From Lawsonibacter faecis (lineage in GTDB: Bacteria; Bacillota; Clostridia; Oscillospirales; Oscillospiraceae), in the NCBI RefSeq assembly GCF_014287675.1, contig NZ_JACOPQ010000001.1, positions 432,774 through 496,773 of the forward strand: a DNA stretch of 64,000 bases, written 5' to 3'. A program made the translations under genes and the position numbers. The notes beneath the pieces are model-generated. The model was not told the DNA's origin and did no database searches. It worked only from the letters and a program-made list of their open reading frames with translations. Below, one piece after another: positions 54,844 to 62,871 of this stretch. How positions within the stretch are numbered: position 1 is the first letter of the stretch; the number at the start of each line of letters is the position of its first letter.

Positions 54844-55788
54844 ATGCGGAAAATCATCGATTTTCATACCCATCTCGGCGACATTTTCAACGGCAATCAG
54901 AATATGGCCTTCAAAAAGCGCAAGCATATGGATTTCGGCGTCTATCCCGACCCCTTCAAGGATCTGGAGGAGTCCGGCTTCAACCGCCCCCTCATCGTCC
55001 CCGACGAGGAGGCCCAGAACACGCTCATTCTGGCGGGGCAGTACCGCATGTGGGAGGAGGGCGGCCTGGAGGCCACCCAGCAGTCCCTGGATGAAAACGG
55101 CGTGACCTTCACCGTCTCCCTGCCCTGCTTCCCCAACACCTGCTTCGAGGAGGCCCTGGCCGCCTCCATGCTGGAGCCGCGGATCATCCCCTTCACCAGC
55201 CCGGACTTCTCCCTGACCATCCCTGAGATGCGCAGGAAGCTGGAGTCCGACATCGCCCACGGCGCGAAGGGCATGAAGGTCCACCCCCAGATCCAGAACA
55301 TCAACCCCAACGACCCCAGGGTCGGCGCGGCCATCGAGGTGCTGGGCGGGGCGGGGCTGCCCACCCTGTTCCACTTCGGCGTGAACACCTACTACGTGAC
55401 CGGCGATCCCAATAACGACGTCACCCCCGCCGAGTACGGCGCGCTGCACTACTGCTTCGATATTCTGGCGCGCTATCCCCAGTATCCCATCGTTGTGGGT
55501 CACGCCGGCGGCAACTGCGGCGGCGAGCTGGAGGAGCTGGGCGCGGAGCTGGCCAAGCACGACTGGCCCAACGTCTACGTGGATACCAGCTTTAAAAACG
55601 CCGAGACCATGCGCCGGATGGTGGAGCTGCTGGGCGAGGACCACGTTCTCTTCGGCACCGATTACCCCTTCACCAAAATCAAATACTCCATCGCCGAGTG
55701 CGAGAAGGCCTTCGCCGACCAGCCCGAGGTGCTCAACAAGGTGTTTTATGCCAACGCGGTGCGGCTGATGCACCTGTTTGAAGACTGA
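54844..55788 (+). CDS. Amidohydrolase-2 family TIM-barrel hydrolase/decarboxylase
   Basis: 314 residues. HTH at 8-10 (IIDFHTHLGD), the inner MKVHPQIQ and FHFG segments, VVGHAGGN and FGTDYP near the C-terminus are hallmarks of amidohydrolase-2 (ACMSD/lactonase-like) proteins. Reaction may be hydrolysis or non-oxidative decarboxylation. AAGGAGCGG precedes the ATG. It shares the operon with the upstream amidohydrolase and ends at a strong terminator. The two enzymes probably act on successive intermediates; inference. Confidence 0.85.
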   Translation: MRKIIDFHTHLGDIFNGNQNMAFKKRKHMDFGVYPDPFKDLEESGFNRPLIVPDEEAQNTLILAGQYRMWEEGGLEATQQSLDENGVTFTVSLPCFPNTCFEEALAASMLEPRIIPFTSPDFSLTIPEMRRKLESDIAHGAKGMKVHPQIQNINPNDPRVGAAIEVLGGAGLPTLFHFGVNTYYVTGDPNNDVTPAEYGALHYCFDILARYPQYPIVVGHAGGNCGGELEELGAELAKHDWPNVYVDTSFKNAETMRRMVELLGEDHVLFGTDYPFTKIKYSIAECEKAFADQPEVLNKVFYANAVRLMHLFED

Positions 55789-55795
55789 CAGACGA

Positions 55796-55840
55796 TATTA
55801 TAGACGGTCCCCCGGCATAGCCGGGGGACCGTCTATAATA
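55796..55840. terminator. Bidirectional terminator between amidohydrolase and tsaD operons
   Basis: A perfect 21-bp stem (55796-55816 with 55820-55840) with a 3-base loop lies between two convergent genes (stops at 55788 and 55858). Confidence 0.88.
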
Positions 55841-55857
55841 AGGAGGGCCTGACTCAG

Positions 55858-56868
55858 TCAGCCCCTCCCAATGTCCCGGTTGGCGAATGCGTTCAAATCC
55901 ATTCCGGCCCGCTTTCCGGCCAGATACTCATAGTAGCCCTGGCAGCCGATCATCGCCCCGTTATCCCCACAGAGCTTCAGCTCAGGCAGGTAGAGGATGT
56001 CCCCGCTCTCCCGGCAGGCACGCTCCAAATCGGCGCGCAGGCGGGAGTTGGCCGCCACGCCGCCCGCCACGGCCACCTTGCCGTATCCCTTCCGCCGGGC
56101 GGCCTCCATCGTCCGCGGGACCAGGATGCCGCTTACCGCCGCGCCAAAGGACGCGGCCAGACCCGGCAGATCCAGCTTTTCCCCTTTCTGCTGCGCGTTG
56201 TGGGCCAGATTGAGGACTGCGGTCTTGAGTCCGGAGAAGGACATATCCAGCGGCGCGCCGTCCACATGGGCGCGGGGCAGCTCGTATCGGCCATCGTCCC
56301 CACCCCGGGCCAGACGGTCCATGGGGCCGCCGCCGGGGTAACCGATGCCCAGCACCCGGGCCGCCTTGTCGAAGCACTCCCCCGCCGCGTCGTCCCGGGT
56401 GGCGCCCAGGACCTCCATCTCCGTATAGGTCCGCACATCCACAATAGCGGTGGTGCCGCCGGAGACGCACAGGCAGACAAAAGGGGGCTCCAGGTCGGGG
56501 TGGGTGATATAGTTGGCCGCAATGTGGCCCCGGACATGGTGGACCGGAACCAGCGGCAGGTTCAGGCCGAAGGCCAGGGCTTTGGCGTAGTTGACCCCCA
56601 CCAGCACGGCCCCGATGAGGCCCGGGGCGTAGGTGACGGCCACGGCATCAATGTCCCCCTTGGTCACCTCCGCCCGGGAGAGCGCCAGGTCCGTCAGGCC
56701 CGCGATGGCTTCCACATGCTTGCGGGATGCGATCTCCGGCACCACTCCGCCGTAGACGGCGTGCATATCCGCCTGGGAGGCGATGGCGTCGGCCAGCACG
56801 GTTCTCCCGTCCCGGACCACCGCCACGGCGGTCTCGTCACAGGAGGATTCGACAGCTAACATAATCAT
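55858..56868 (-). CDS. tsaD: tRNA N6-threonylcarbamoyladenosine synthase subunit TsaD
   Basis: 336 residues, the normal length. The N-terminus aligns residue by residue with the family (MIMLAVESSCDET), which decides the start at 56868 over an ATG two codons later or an extended upstream frame. The metal motif HHVRGH (His111, His115) and the kinase-like fold signature GGDDGR are present. It transfers threonylcarbamoyl to A37 of ANN-decoding tRNAs, with TsaB and TsaE, which are not in this window. The operon includes rimI, the usual neighbour of tsaD. Confidence 0.97.
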   Translation of the reverse strand: MIMLAVESSCDETAVAVVRDGRTVLADAIASQADMHAVYGGVVPEIASRKHVEAIAGLTDLALSRAEVTKGDIDAVAVTYAPGLIGAVLVGVNYAKALAFGLNLPLVPVHHVRGHIAANYITHPDLEPPFVCLCVSGGTTAIVDVRTYTEMEVLGATRDDAAGECFDKAARVLGIGYPGGGPMDRLARGGDDGRYELPRAHVDGAPLDMSFSGLKTAVLNLAHNAQQKGEKLDLPGLAASFGAAVSGILVPRTMEAARRKGYGKVAVAGGVAANSRLRADLERACRESGDILYLPELKLCGDNGAMIGCQGYYEYLAGKRAGMDLNAFANRDIGRG

Positions 56869-56906
56869 GATAAACTCACTCTCTCTGCGGGTCTGAGGCG
56901 CGCGGC

Positions 56907-57506
56907 TCAGGAGTTGTCCTCCCGCCACTCCGGCGGCGAATAGGGAATGCTCGTCCTGGGCGCGGGCATGGGCGGGAACCGGTCCTGGCGGTAGTGCCGC
57001 CGGTGGGCGGCCAGCGCATCGGCGCTGGAAAGCGTGCCGGAGGCCAGCACCACGTAGTGCACGCCGAAAAGCCGCACCTCGTAGTCCAGCTTCCGAAAGC
57101 CCGCCCGGGCATAGAAGTCCATGCGCCGCCGCCGGACTGCATTCTCCTCCGGTGACGCCTCCGTGCCCGGCGCCTCGGACTCCACCAAGATGCCGTCAAA
57201 CGCCCGGTAGTGCTCCTCCAGCAGTCTCAGAAAGCCGCTCCCCACGCCCTCTCCCCGCCCGCCGCGGCAGACCGCCAGGTAATCCAGCAGGACGCAGCGC
57301 CCCTCCCGGTCCCGCCAGAGGAAGGCATAGGCCAGTAGATGTTTTCCCTGGTAAAGCCCCAGTGTGTCGTACTGCCCGCCTTTCACCAGACGTTCGACGG
57401 CAAAGAGGGGCTTGCGCTCCTCGGGGGGAAAGTCGGCCTTGAGGTGGGTGCGGTAGACCTCCCGCAGAACCTCTCCCTCCAGACGGCGAATCTCCCAATC
57501 AGCCAT
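56907..57506 (-). CDS. GNAT-family N-acetyltransferase
   Basis: 199 residues. The acetyl-CoA loop region GGRGEGVGSGFLRLL (about 84-98) follows the R/Q-x-x-G-x-G/A pattern. The rest has the GNAT beta-alpha order, ending in a proline-rich tail. Its ATG overlaps the rimI stop (8-base overlap), so translation is coupled. Position between rimI and tsaD suggests no specific substrate. Confidence 0.82.
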   Translation of the reverse strand: MADWEIRRLEGEVLREVYRTHLKADFPPEERKPLFAVERLVKGGQYDTLGLYQGKHLLAYAFLWRDREGRCVLLDYLAVCRGGRGEGVGSGFLRLLEEHYRAFDGILVESEAPGTEASPEENAVRRRRMDFYARAGFRKLDYEVRLFGVHYVVLASGTLSSADALAAHRRHYRQDRFPPMPAPRTSIPYSPPEWREDNS

Positions 57507-57960
57507 CGGTCTCGTCCTTGTGGTAGTCCAGAGTCATGAGGATGGCGTCCTCGTGGATATCGGCGTAGTAATTTTTCCGGCGGCCCACCTGCTCGAAGCC
57601 GTGCTTCATATAAAGCTGTATGGCCGCGTCGTTGGAAGCCCGGACCTCCAGGGTGATGAAGGCCAGATGGGCCCGGCCGAAGCGGACGAAGGCGTCCACC
57701 AGGGCGTCGGCCACGCCCATGCGGCGGTACTTGCCCTTGACGGCCACCTTCTCAATGCACCCCTCGTCCAGCACCACGCTCAGCCCGGCGTAGCCCAGGA
57801 CCGTGCCGTCGTCGGCCACGGCTGTGATATAGGAGGCATTGTCGTTGTAGAGCTCCTCGCAGAGCATATCCTCCGACCAGGGCTTGGAGAAGCACTCCGC
57901 GTCGATGGCGGCCACGTCCGGCACGGTGGAGCGGTCCATGGGGACCAATCTGTAATTCAT
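57499..57960 (-). CDS. rimI: [Ribosomal protein S18]-alanine N-acetyltransferase
   Basis: 153 residues. The GNAT acetyl-CoA motif (KYRRMGVADALVDAFV) and the C-terminal segment YMKHGFEQVGRRKNYY are typical of RimI. The gene lies in the common rimI-tsaD neighbourhood. It acetylates the N-terminal alanine of ribosomal protein S18 in known cases. TAGGAG precedes the ATG. Confidence 0.9.
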   Translation of the reverse strand: MNYRLVPMDRSTVPDVAAIDAECFSKPWSEDMLCEELYNDNASYITAVADDGTVLGYAGLSVVLDEGCIEKVAVKGKYRRMGVADALVDAFVRFGRAHLAFITLEVRASNDAAIQLYMKHGFEQVGRRKNYYADIHEDAILMTLDYHKDETDG

Positions 57961-57985
57961 GGGTATGAACTCCTAAGTCTATAAA

Positions 57986-58936
57986 TTACCGAAACAGGGG
58001 CAGCAGCGCCGCGCCGATGATGCCTGCGTCGTTGCCCAGCTGAGCCAGCGTGAGGATGGTGCGTCGGGCGCTGTCGCGGGCGTAGTCCTCCCGGTCCACG
58101 ATGGCCCGGACCGGCCCAAGCAGGGTCTCCCCCGCACCGGCCACGCCGCCGCCCACACAGAAAACCTCCGGCTGGAAGATGTTGATAAGGCTGGTAATGC
58201 CACAGGCCAGATAGGACTGGTACTCCTCCACCAGCTCCTTGGCCAGCAGATCCCCCCGGGCGGCGGCCTCGAAGGGGGTGCGGCCCTCCACCCGGTCGAT
58301 CTCGCCGTCCACCACCTGCCAGATGAGGGACTCCCGGTTGATGAGCATCAGCTCCTTGGTGCGTTTGATGAGGGCGGTGGCGGAGGCGTAGGTCTCAAAG
58401 CAGCCCCGGCGGCCGCAGGTGCACAGGCGGCCGTTGTACTCCACCACGAAGTGGCCCACCTCCAGGCCGGCATAGTTAAAGCCGGTATAGAGCTTGCCGT
58501 CCAGCACCGCGCCGCCGCCCACGCCGGTGCCCAGGGTGATGGCTATCATCGATGTGCTGCCCTTGCCCGCGCCGGCGGCGTACTCGCCCAGAGCCGCGGC
58601 GTTGGCGTCGTTCTCAATGCAGACGCTCTTGCCCAGACGCTGCTCCAGCATGGACACCAGGGGCACATGATGGAAGTCCAGATTAGACCAGTACTCCACC
58701 ACGCCCTCCCTGGGGTCGATGACGCCGGGGGCGCCGATGCCCACGGACGCGATGTCCGCCATGGTGCAGCCGGTATTCTCTACCGCCTGCCGGACAGCCT
58801 CCGACATGGCTGCGGCCACCGCCTCCGCACCGGAGCGGGGCGTCGCCACCCGCCCGCGGCCCAGAATGGTGCCGTCCTCCTCCACTACCGCCGCTGCCAC
58901 ATTGATGCCGCCCAGGTCAATGCCCAGATATTTCAT
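57986..58936 (-). CDS. ROK-family sugar kinase (glucokinase-like)
   Basis: 316 residues. The N-terminus has the ATP-binding MKYLGIDLGG motif; the ROK zinc motif is CTCGRRGCFE (Cys172, Cys174, Cys179, with His162), and catalytic Asp110 lies in IENDAN. Start at 58936 after AAGGGGGC is preferred over an extended frame into the leader. It phosphorylates glucose or a related hexose using ATP. It may be the first gene of the rimI-tsaD unit; 25 bases separate it from rimI. Confidence 0.93.
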   Translation of the reverse strand: MKYLGIDLGGINVAAAVVEEDGTILGRGRVATPRSGAEAVAAAMSEAVRQAVENTGCTMADIASVGIGAPGVIDPREGVVEYWSNLDFHHVPLVSMLEQRLGKSVCIENDANAAALGEYAAGAGKGSTSMIAITLGTGVGGGAVLDGKLYTGFNYAGLEVGHFVVEYNGRLCTCGRRGCFETYASATALIKRTKELMLINRESLIWQVVDGEIDRVEGRTPFEAAARGDLLAKELVEEYQSYLACGITSLINIFQPEVFCVGGGVAGAGETLLGPVRAIVDREDYARDSARRTILTLAQLGNDAGIIGAALLPLFR

Positions 58937-58969
58937 AAGAGTATGCCCCCTTAACAAGTTCGTCCCATC

Positions 58970-59012
58970 ATTATACAAAAAAAAGCTGCGCCCCACAAGT
59001 GGCTGGGCGCAG
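58970..59012 (-). promoter_or_regulatory. Promoter of the ROK kinase gene overlapping a hairpin
   Basis: A perfect TATAAT (58970-58975, minus strand) sits right after eight Ts and an 8-bp GC stem (58986-58993 with 59005-59012). TTGTGG lies 17 bases upstream of the -10, inside the hairpin loop and stem. The hairpin plus T-run looks like a minus-strand terminator that insulates the promoter. Confidence 0.45.
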
Positions 59013-59070
59013 GCTGTCAAAAAAAGAGCGTACAGCGAACGGAGTCTGCGCATAAAAATGTTTTCCAATC

Positions 59071-59113
59071 AAGGGAACGCCGCGGAATGATAGTCCGCAG
59101 CGTTCCCTTTTTG
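59071..59113 (+). terminator. Plus-strand terminator-like hairpin without an obvious gene
   Basis: A 16-bp stem with one mismatch (59071-59086 with 59094-59109) is followed by five Ts. No plus-strand gene precedes it, so its gene may have been lost. Confidence 0.5.
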
Positions 59114-59255
59114 TTGTTGTCTTGTGATGATGAAAACGATATAATGAAACCATTCCATTTGCTCTTGGTGGTGAAACAGAGCGGCAAATCGGAATTGGTG
59201 CGTCTTAGGCGGATAAGGCGTACTCGACGACGGGAATTCGACGGAGGATTTAGAC

Positions 59256-59837
59256 ATGAAAACTCTTTATGAGAAATATAAAAAAATTAAAATAGACGGC
59301 ACTTGGATCGGCTTGGCTTTTGAAGATAATGATCAATATTTTTGTACACCCATAGGTGCAAAAATAATCGGATGGGATAATGGCATACACTATTGTTTTA
59401 TTGAAGGATTTGGAGATATGGTTTTCTGCGTCAATCCCGAATCCTGTTGTGATTATTATGTCTACCCTGTGGCAAAAAACTTTTATGACTTTTTGAGTTT
59501 GATACTCGCCACCCAAAACACAAATTCAATGCAGCAAGTCATTTTATGGGATAAGCAAACGTTTAAAAGTTTCATGAATGACCCGGAAAATATTGAATAT
59601 GTGGCAAAAAAAGAAGTAACAGACGCACTAAACACGATTCGTATGGAACTGGGTGTAATGCCAATGGAAAAACCGTTTGAATATATCAAGGAGCTGCAAA
59701 GAGATTTTCCTTACGAACATATTTGCTTTTCCAATGAATATTATGATACTTTGGGGCTGGAACGGCCAGATGGAACAGCGGCTGATGAGAACGGGTTTGA
59801 ATTTGATGCCGTTAAATTTCGCTTTGAAAAAAATTGA
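59256..59837 (+). CDS. AT-rich orphan gene of unknown function (possible immunity-type protein)
   Basis: 193 residues. It starts after GGAGG with good spacing. The protein is acidic, rich in Asp, Phe and Tyr, and has no signal peptide or membrane segment. Wording such as WIGLAFEDNDQYFCTP, GFGDMVFCVNPESCCDYYV and LERPDGTAADENGFEF resembles hypothetical proteins of gut Firmicutes and loosely recalls SMI1/KNR4-type immunity proteins, but I cannot assign a family. The base composition is far more AT-rich than its neighbours, and hairpins flank it. This suggests recent horizontal gain. Confidence 0.75.
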   Translation: MKTLYEKYKKIKIDGTWIGLAFEDNDQYFCTPIGAKIIGWDNGIHYCFIEGFGDMVFCVNPESCCDYYVYPVAKNFYDFLSLILATQNTNSMQQVILWDKQTFKSFMNDPENIEYVAKKEVTDALNTIRMELGVMPMEKPFEYIKELQRDFPYEHICFSNEYYDTLGLERPDGTAADENGFEFDAVKFRFEKN

Positions 59838-59857
59838 CTATCGATTTATTGGGCTGT

Positions 59858-59892
59858 TTAGCTGCGCCTTATTGAGTATAAGGCGCAGCTAA
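59858..59892 (+). terminator. Terminator of the orphan gene
   Basis: A 15-bp perfect stem (59858-59872 with 59878-59892) and a 5-base loop, 20 bases after the stop. Confidence 0.75.
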
Positions 59893-60207
59893 CAATTCCC
59901 ATTTGTCTGTCAGTGTCCCCGCCAGCATGGCATTTGGCAGTACAAATGCCGCTGTTCAGGGGTGCGACCCCTGATACCCCACAGGACGAAGGACTTTCCC
60001 CTTTGCCAGAGCGTAATTCGCCGCCCGCTCTCCGTCAAGGCTAAACGCTGCCGGCCAGTCTATGGACTGGCCGGGTCTTGACCGAAAGCGAACGGCGAAT
60101 TGTTTGTTGTTTAAGGGGAAAAGCCCTAGTGCCGCCGTAAGCGGCGGCGTTTTTGTATCGAAAGCAGTTGCAGAAACGGTCAAAAACATGTCTTGAATTG
60201 AGACGCA
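59893..60207. other. Non-coding or decayed segment, possibly mobile-element derived
   Basis: An open minus-strand frame (59956 to about 60190) reads peptides such as RFRSRPGQSIDWPAAFSLDG and RAANYALAKGKVLRPVGYQG, which recall a conserved block seen in gut Firmicute mobile elements. No start or ribosome binding site supports a gene. Short inverted repeats (GCCGGCCAGTC and GACTGGCC; GCCGCCGTAAGCGGCGGC) occur here. Confidence 0.3.
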
Positions 60208-60254
60208 TGACCAAGAGACGCCCCGCACATTTTGCGCGGGGCGTCTCTTGGTCA
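60208..60254. other. Long perfect hairpin
   Basis: A 19-bp perfect stem (60208-60226 with 60236-60254) and a 9-base loop, followed by CAAAAA. Function is unknown; it could terminate transcription leaving the segment at left or be a transposition remnant. Confidence 0.5.
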
Positions 60255-60331
60255 CAAAAAGCAGAAGTATCATGATACTTCTTTATCAGCACGCTCATAA
60301 TGCAGTGGTACCCCTTCATGCGCCGACGGCC

Positions 60332-60373
60332 AGAAACACAGGCGCGCCCCGTACGGGGCGCGCCTGTGTTTCT
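60332..60373 (-). terminator. Terminator of the membrane-lipid operon
   Basis: A fully symmetric 42-base palindrome with 19 bp on each arm around GTAC, six bases beyond the stop of the UPF0104-type gene. Confidence 0.7.
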
Positions 60374-60378
60374 ACGCA

Positions 60379-61464
60379 TCATGCGGCGGGAACCGCGCTC
60401 TTTTTCTTCTCCAATGTCATTCCCGCCGCATTCAAATGTTTTTCGGCGTTCCTCCGCTTGGTGGTGAAGTGGACCACCAGGGTCAGGATGCCGCTGAGCG
60501 CCAGGAAGGCATAAAAGCTGATGCCCCGGGAGACCAGCACTGCAGGGGTCACCAGTTCCGTCCCGAAGAAGAGGGCGAAGGAGAGGACGAAGCCCCCCTC
60601 GCTGGCCCCCACCGCCCCGGGCAGCGGCAGGGACGAGGTCGCCAGCGTCAGCAGCGCCTGGGCCCCGACCAGCTCGAAGACGCTGTGCCCGGTGAGGCCG
60701 AACGCCTTGTAGACCACAAAGGGTATCAGGAACAGCGCGGTGAGCTGGACAAAATTGAGCACCATCAGAACGGGCGCCAGGCCGGGATTCCGGCGGAAGC
60801 ACTCGGCCCCCTTGCGGTACTCCTCCATCTGGCCGTCCAGCCGGGCCTGGGATGCGGCCCGGTCCTTAATGATACGGACCTTCACGCCCAGGTTCAGAAG
60901 CCCGCCCATCAGCTTCCGGGCGGCGTTGGGCAGGAACATGAAGCAGAGCATCCCGGCGGTGAGGGCAAGCATGACCAGCGCCCCGTAGAGGAGGAGCAGA
61001 TTCATCCCAACCCCCATGGAGGCGATAAAGCCGGGCTGGGTAATGGCCGCAATCAGTGCGTAGATGAGCACCGTCACCTGATAGCATACGGCGATCAGCA
61101 TCATATTCAGCGCCCCGTGGGCGGCGGGCACGCCGTTTTTGCTCATATAATAGACCTGAGCGGGCTGTCCGCCGGTGGCGGAGGGTGTGATGGAACTGAC
61201 GTAGAACCCCACGAAGGAGAAGCCAAGACATCTGCGGTAGGGCAGGGCGTGGCCCAGACGGCCCAGAATCAGCTTGGAGCACATGGCCTCGCTCCCCACA
61301 AAGAGAAACATGAGGCCCAGGCCCAGGGCAATATACCCCGGCTTCACTCCCGCCAGGACCTCCGCCATCTGTGAGAAGGGCTGGTCCCTCAGCAGCAGGA
61401 ACATGGTCAGCGCAATGAGGCCCAGCAGCAGCGCGCCGCCAATCCACCGTTTCTTCTTACTCAT
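60379..61464 (-). CDS. UPF0104/lysylphosphatidylglycerol-synthase-type transmembrane protein
   Basis: 361 residues with about 8 hydrophobic segments, no soluble aminoacyl-transferase domain. Conserved LPG-synthase-membrane wording includes SSITPSATGGQPAQVYYM (about 91-108) and SSLPLPGAVGASEGGFVL (about 268-285). Such proteins flip or transport lipids or act with lipid-modifying enzymes. It lies downstream of a glycolipid synthase gene in the same direction, which supports a role in membrane-lipid handling. Substrate unknown. Confidence 0.88.
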   Translation of the reverse strand: MSKKKRWIGGALLLGLIALTMFLLLRDQPFSQMAEVLAGVKPGYIALGLGLMFLFVGSEAMCSKLILGRLGHALPYRRCLGFSFVGFYVSSITPSATGGQPAQVYYMSKNGVPAAHGALNMMLIAVCYQVTVLIYALIAAITQPGFIASMGVGMNLLLLYGALVMLALTAGMLCFMFLPNAARKLMGGLLNLGVKVRIIKDRAASQARLDGQMEEYRKGAECFRRNPGLAPVLMVLNFVQLTALFLIPFVVYKAFGLTGHSVFELVGAQALLTLATSSLPLPGAVGASEGGFVLSFALFFGTELVTPAVLVSRGISFYAFLALSGILTLVVHFTTKRRNAEKHLNAAGMTLEKKKSAVPAA

Positions 61465-61537
61465 AATCAGATTACCACCTTCGGCTTATTCACATCTCAT
61501 TCCCCGAAGGGGAATCCCCGTCCGGCGGGGCGTGCCG

Positions 61538-61657
61538 TCAGGCCGACCGACCGCCCTTCCGGTCCAGATTCAACTTTTTGAGCACCGTCAGGGCCACGCC
61601 CAGCCCCGCCACAGCGGCGGCCAGTCCAAACACCTTTATAATACCATGTTTTTTCAT
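61538..61657 (-). CDS. 39-residue small membrane protein in the lipid operon
   Basis: The ATG overlaps the stop of the glycosyltransferase (TAATG), so it is translationally coupled. The peptide starts MKKHGIIKVFGLAAA, has one hydrophobic helix (about 6-25) and a basic tail (LKKLNLDRKGGRSA). Two small GC hairpins lie between its stop and the next gene. No family recognised. Confidence 0.55.
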   Translation of the reverse strand: MKKHGIIKVFGLAAAVAGLGVALTVLKKLNLDRKGGRSA

Positions 61658-62748
61658 TACGCGCACGCTCCCTTGGTCACGCTCAGCCCGGCCAGGATGC
61701 GGCCCAGGCAATTTTCCTCCAGCTGGCTCTTCAGGCGGCGCATATTGTCCGCCATCCACTCCAGCCGCTCCCCGTCGTTGATGACTTCCCGGATGGCGCT
61801 CAGGCAGTCCTCCGTCTCCTTAGCGGCAATGACGCCGATGCCCGCCCGGGTGAGGAACCGGGCGTTGTTGATCTCCTGCTGGAGGAAGGGCTCCCAGGCC
61901 AGGAGGGGCAGTTCGGAGGAGATCGCCTCAAAGAGGGTGATCCCGCCGGGCTTGGAGAGCATCAGGTCGGCGGAGGCCATGTACTCGTGGACCCTGTCGG
62001 TGTAGCCCACCACTTCAATGTTCCCATATTTCCCGGCCAGCCGCTCCCGGAGCTTTTCGTTCCGGCCGGCGATGATGGTGGTCTTTACGCCCGGCAGGGC
62101 GTTGAGCTCCTCGTAAAACTTATCCTTCTTGGGCAGAAGACCCAGGCCGCCGCCCATAATGAGCAGGTGCCGCCTTTTACCGCCCCGGTTGTGGGGCGTC
62201 TCCTTAAACTCCGCCTTGACGGGGATGCCCGCGGGGATGATGCGCTCACGGTCCACACCCTTCTCGGCCAGCAGCTCTCCCAGCTCGGGGGTGCCCACCA
62301 GATAGAAGTCGGTGCCGCGGTTAATCCACTCAGAGTGGACGGAGAGGTCGGTGATGCAGGTCACCAGGGGCAGGGCGCTGCCCGTCTCCCACTTGTACCG
62401 GGACACGAGCTGGGCGCACAGGGGGTGGGTGGCCACCACCAGGTCCGGCCGCCGGTCCTCCAGCAGGTCCTGGAGCTTGTCGACGAAGTGCCCTTCAAAG
62501 GGGGGCCGGGCCTCGCCCTCCATATTCTCAGTCATTTTATAATAGGTATTGAACAGGCCGCTCCCGTGGGTCACCAGCAGGGAGAAGCCCTTGTACCAGG
62601 CGTCGGAGGCGCTGGGCATCGCGTAGTCGATGAGGTCCAGGACCTCCGCCTCGGCGTCCGGGTCCTCACGCAGAAACTGCTGCCGCAGCGACTGGGAGGC
62701 CGACCAGTGGCCCATGCCGAACTTACCCGTCAATATCAGGATATTCAT
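61657..62748 (-). CDS. MGDG-synthase/YpfP-type diacylglycerol glycosyltransferase
   Basis: 363 residues, GT28/MurG-like fold. The N-terminal MNILILTGKFGMGHWSASQS glycine loop and the C-terminal SKPGGITLFEAISSELPLL sugar-nucleotide site are characteristic. Members add glucose or galactose from UDP-sugar to diacylglycerol, giving glycolipids and lipoteichoic acid anchors. AAGGAGGAATCG precedes the ATG. It begins an operon with a 39-residue protein and a UPF0104-type membrane protein. The sugar cannot be told from sequence. Confidence 0.9.
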   Translation of the reverse strand: MNILILTGKFGMGHWSASQSLRQQFLREDPDAEAEVLDLIDYAMPSASDAWYKGFSLLVTHGSGLFNTYYKMTENMEGEARPPFEGHFVDKLQDLLEDRRPDLVVATHPLCAQLVSRYKWETGSALPLVTCITDLSVHSEWINRGTDFYLVGTPELGELLAEKGVDRERIIPAGIPVKAEFKETPHNRGGKRRHLLIMGGGLGLLPKKDKFYEELNALPGVKTTIIAGRNEKLRERLAGKYGNIEVVGYTDRVHEYMASADLMLSKPGGITLFEAISSELPLLAWEPFLQQEINNARFLTRAGIGVIAAKETEDCLSAIREVINDGERLEWMADNMRRLKSQLEENCLGRILAGLSVTKGACA

Positions 62749-62871
62749 GTGTCGATTCCTCCTTACGCGCCCGCTCAGCGCAGGCGCCCGTCTCGTTATA
62801 CATCCTTCATTACGCTAGTCAGTATAACGAGGGAATCTTTAGAAAACGGTGGTTCAAAGATTAAGCTTCTA

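Noticed and set aside
59956..60273. 105-codon minus-strand frame as a real gene
   Set aside because: No ribosome binding site, crosses hairpins, and only a central stretch looks protein-like; kept only as a possible mobile-element remnant.
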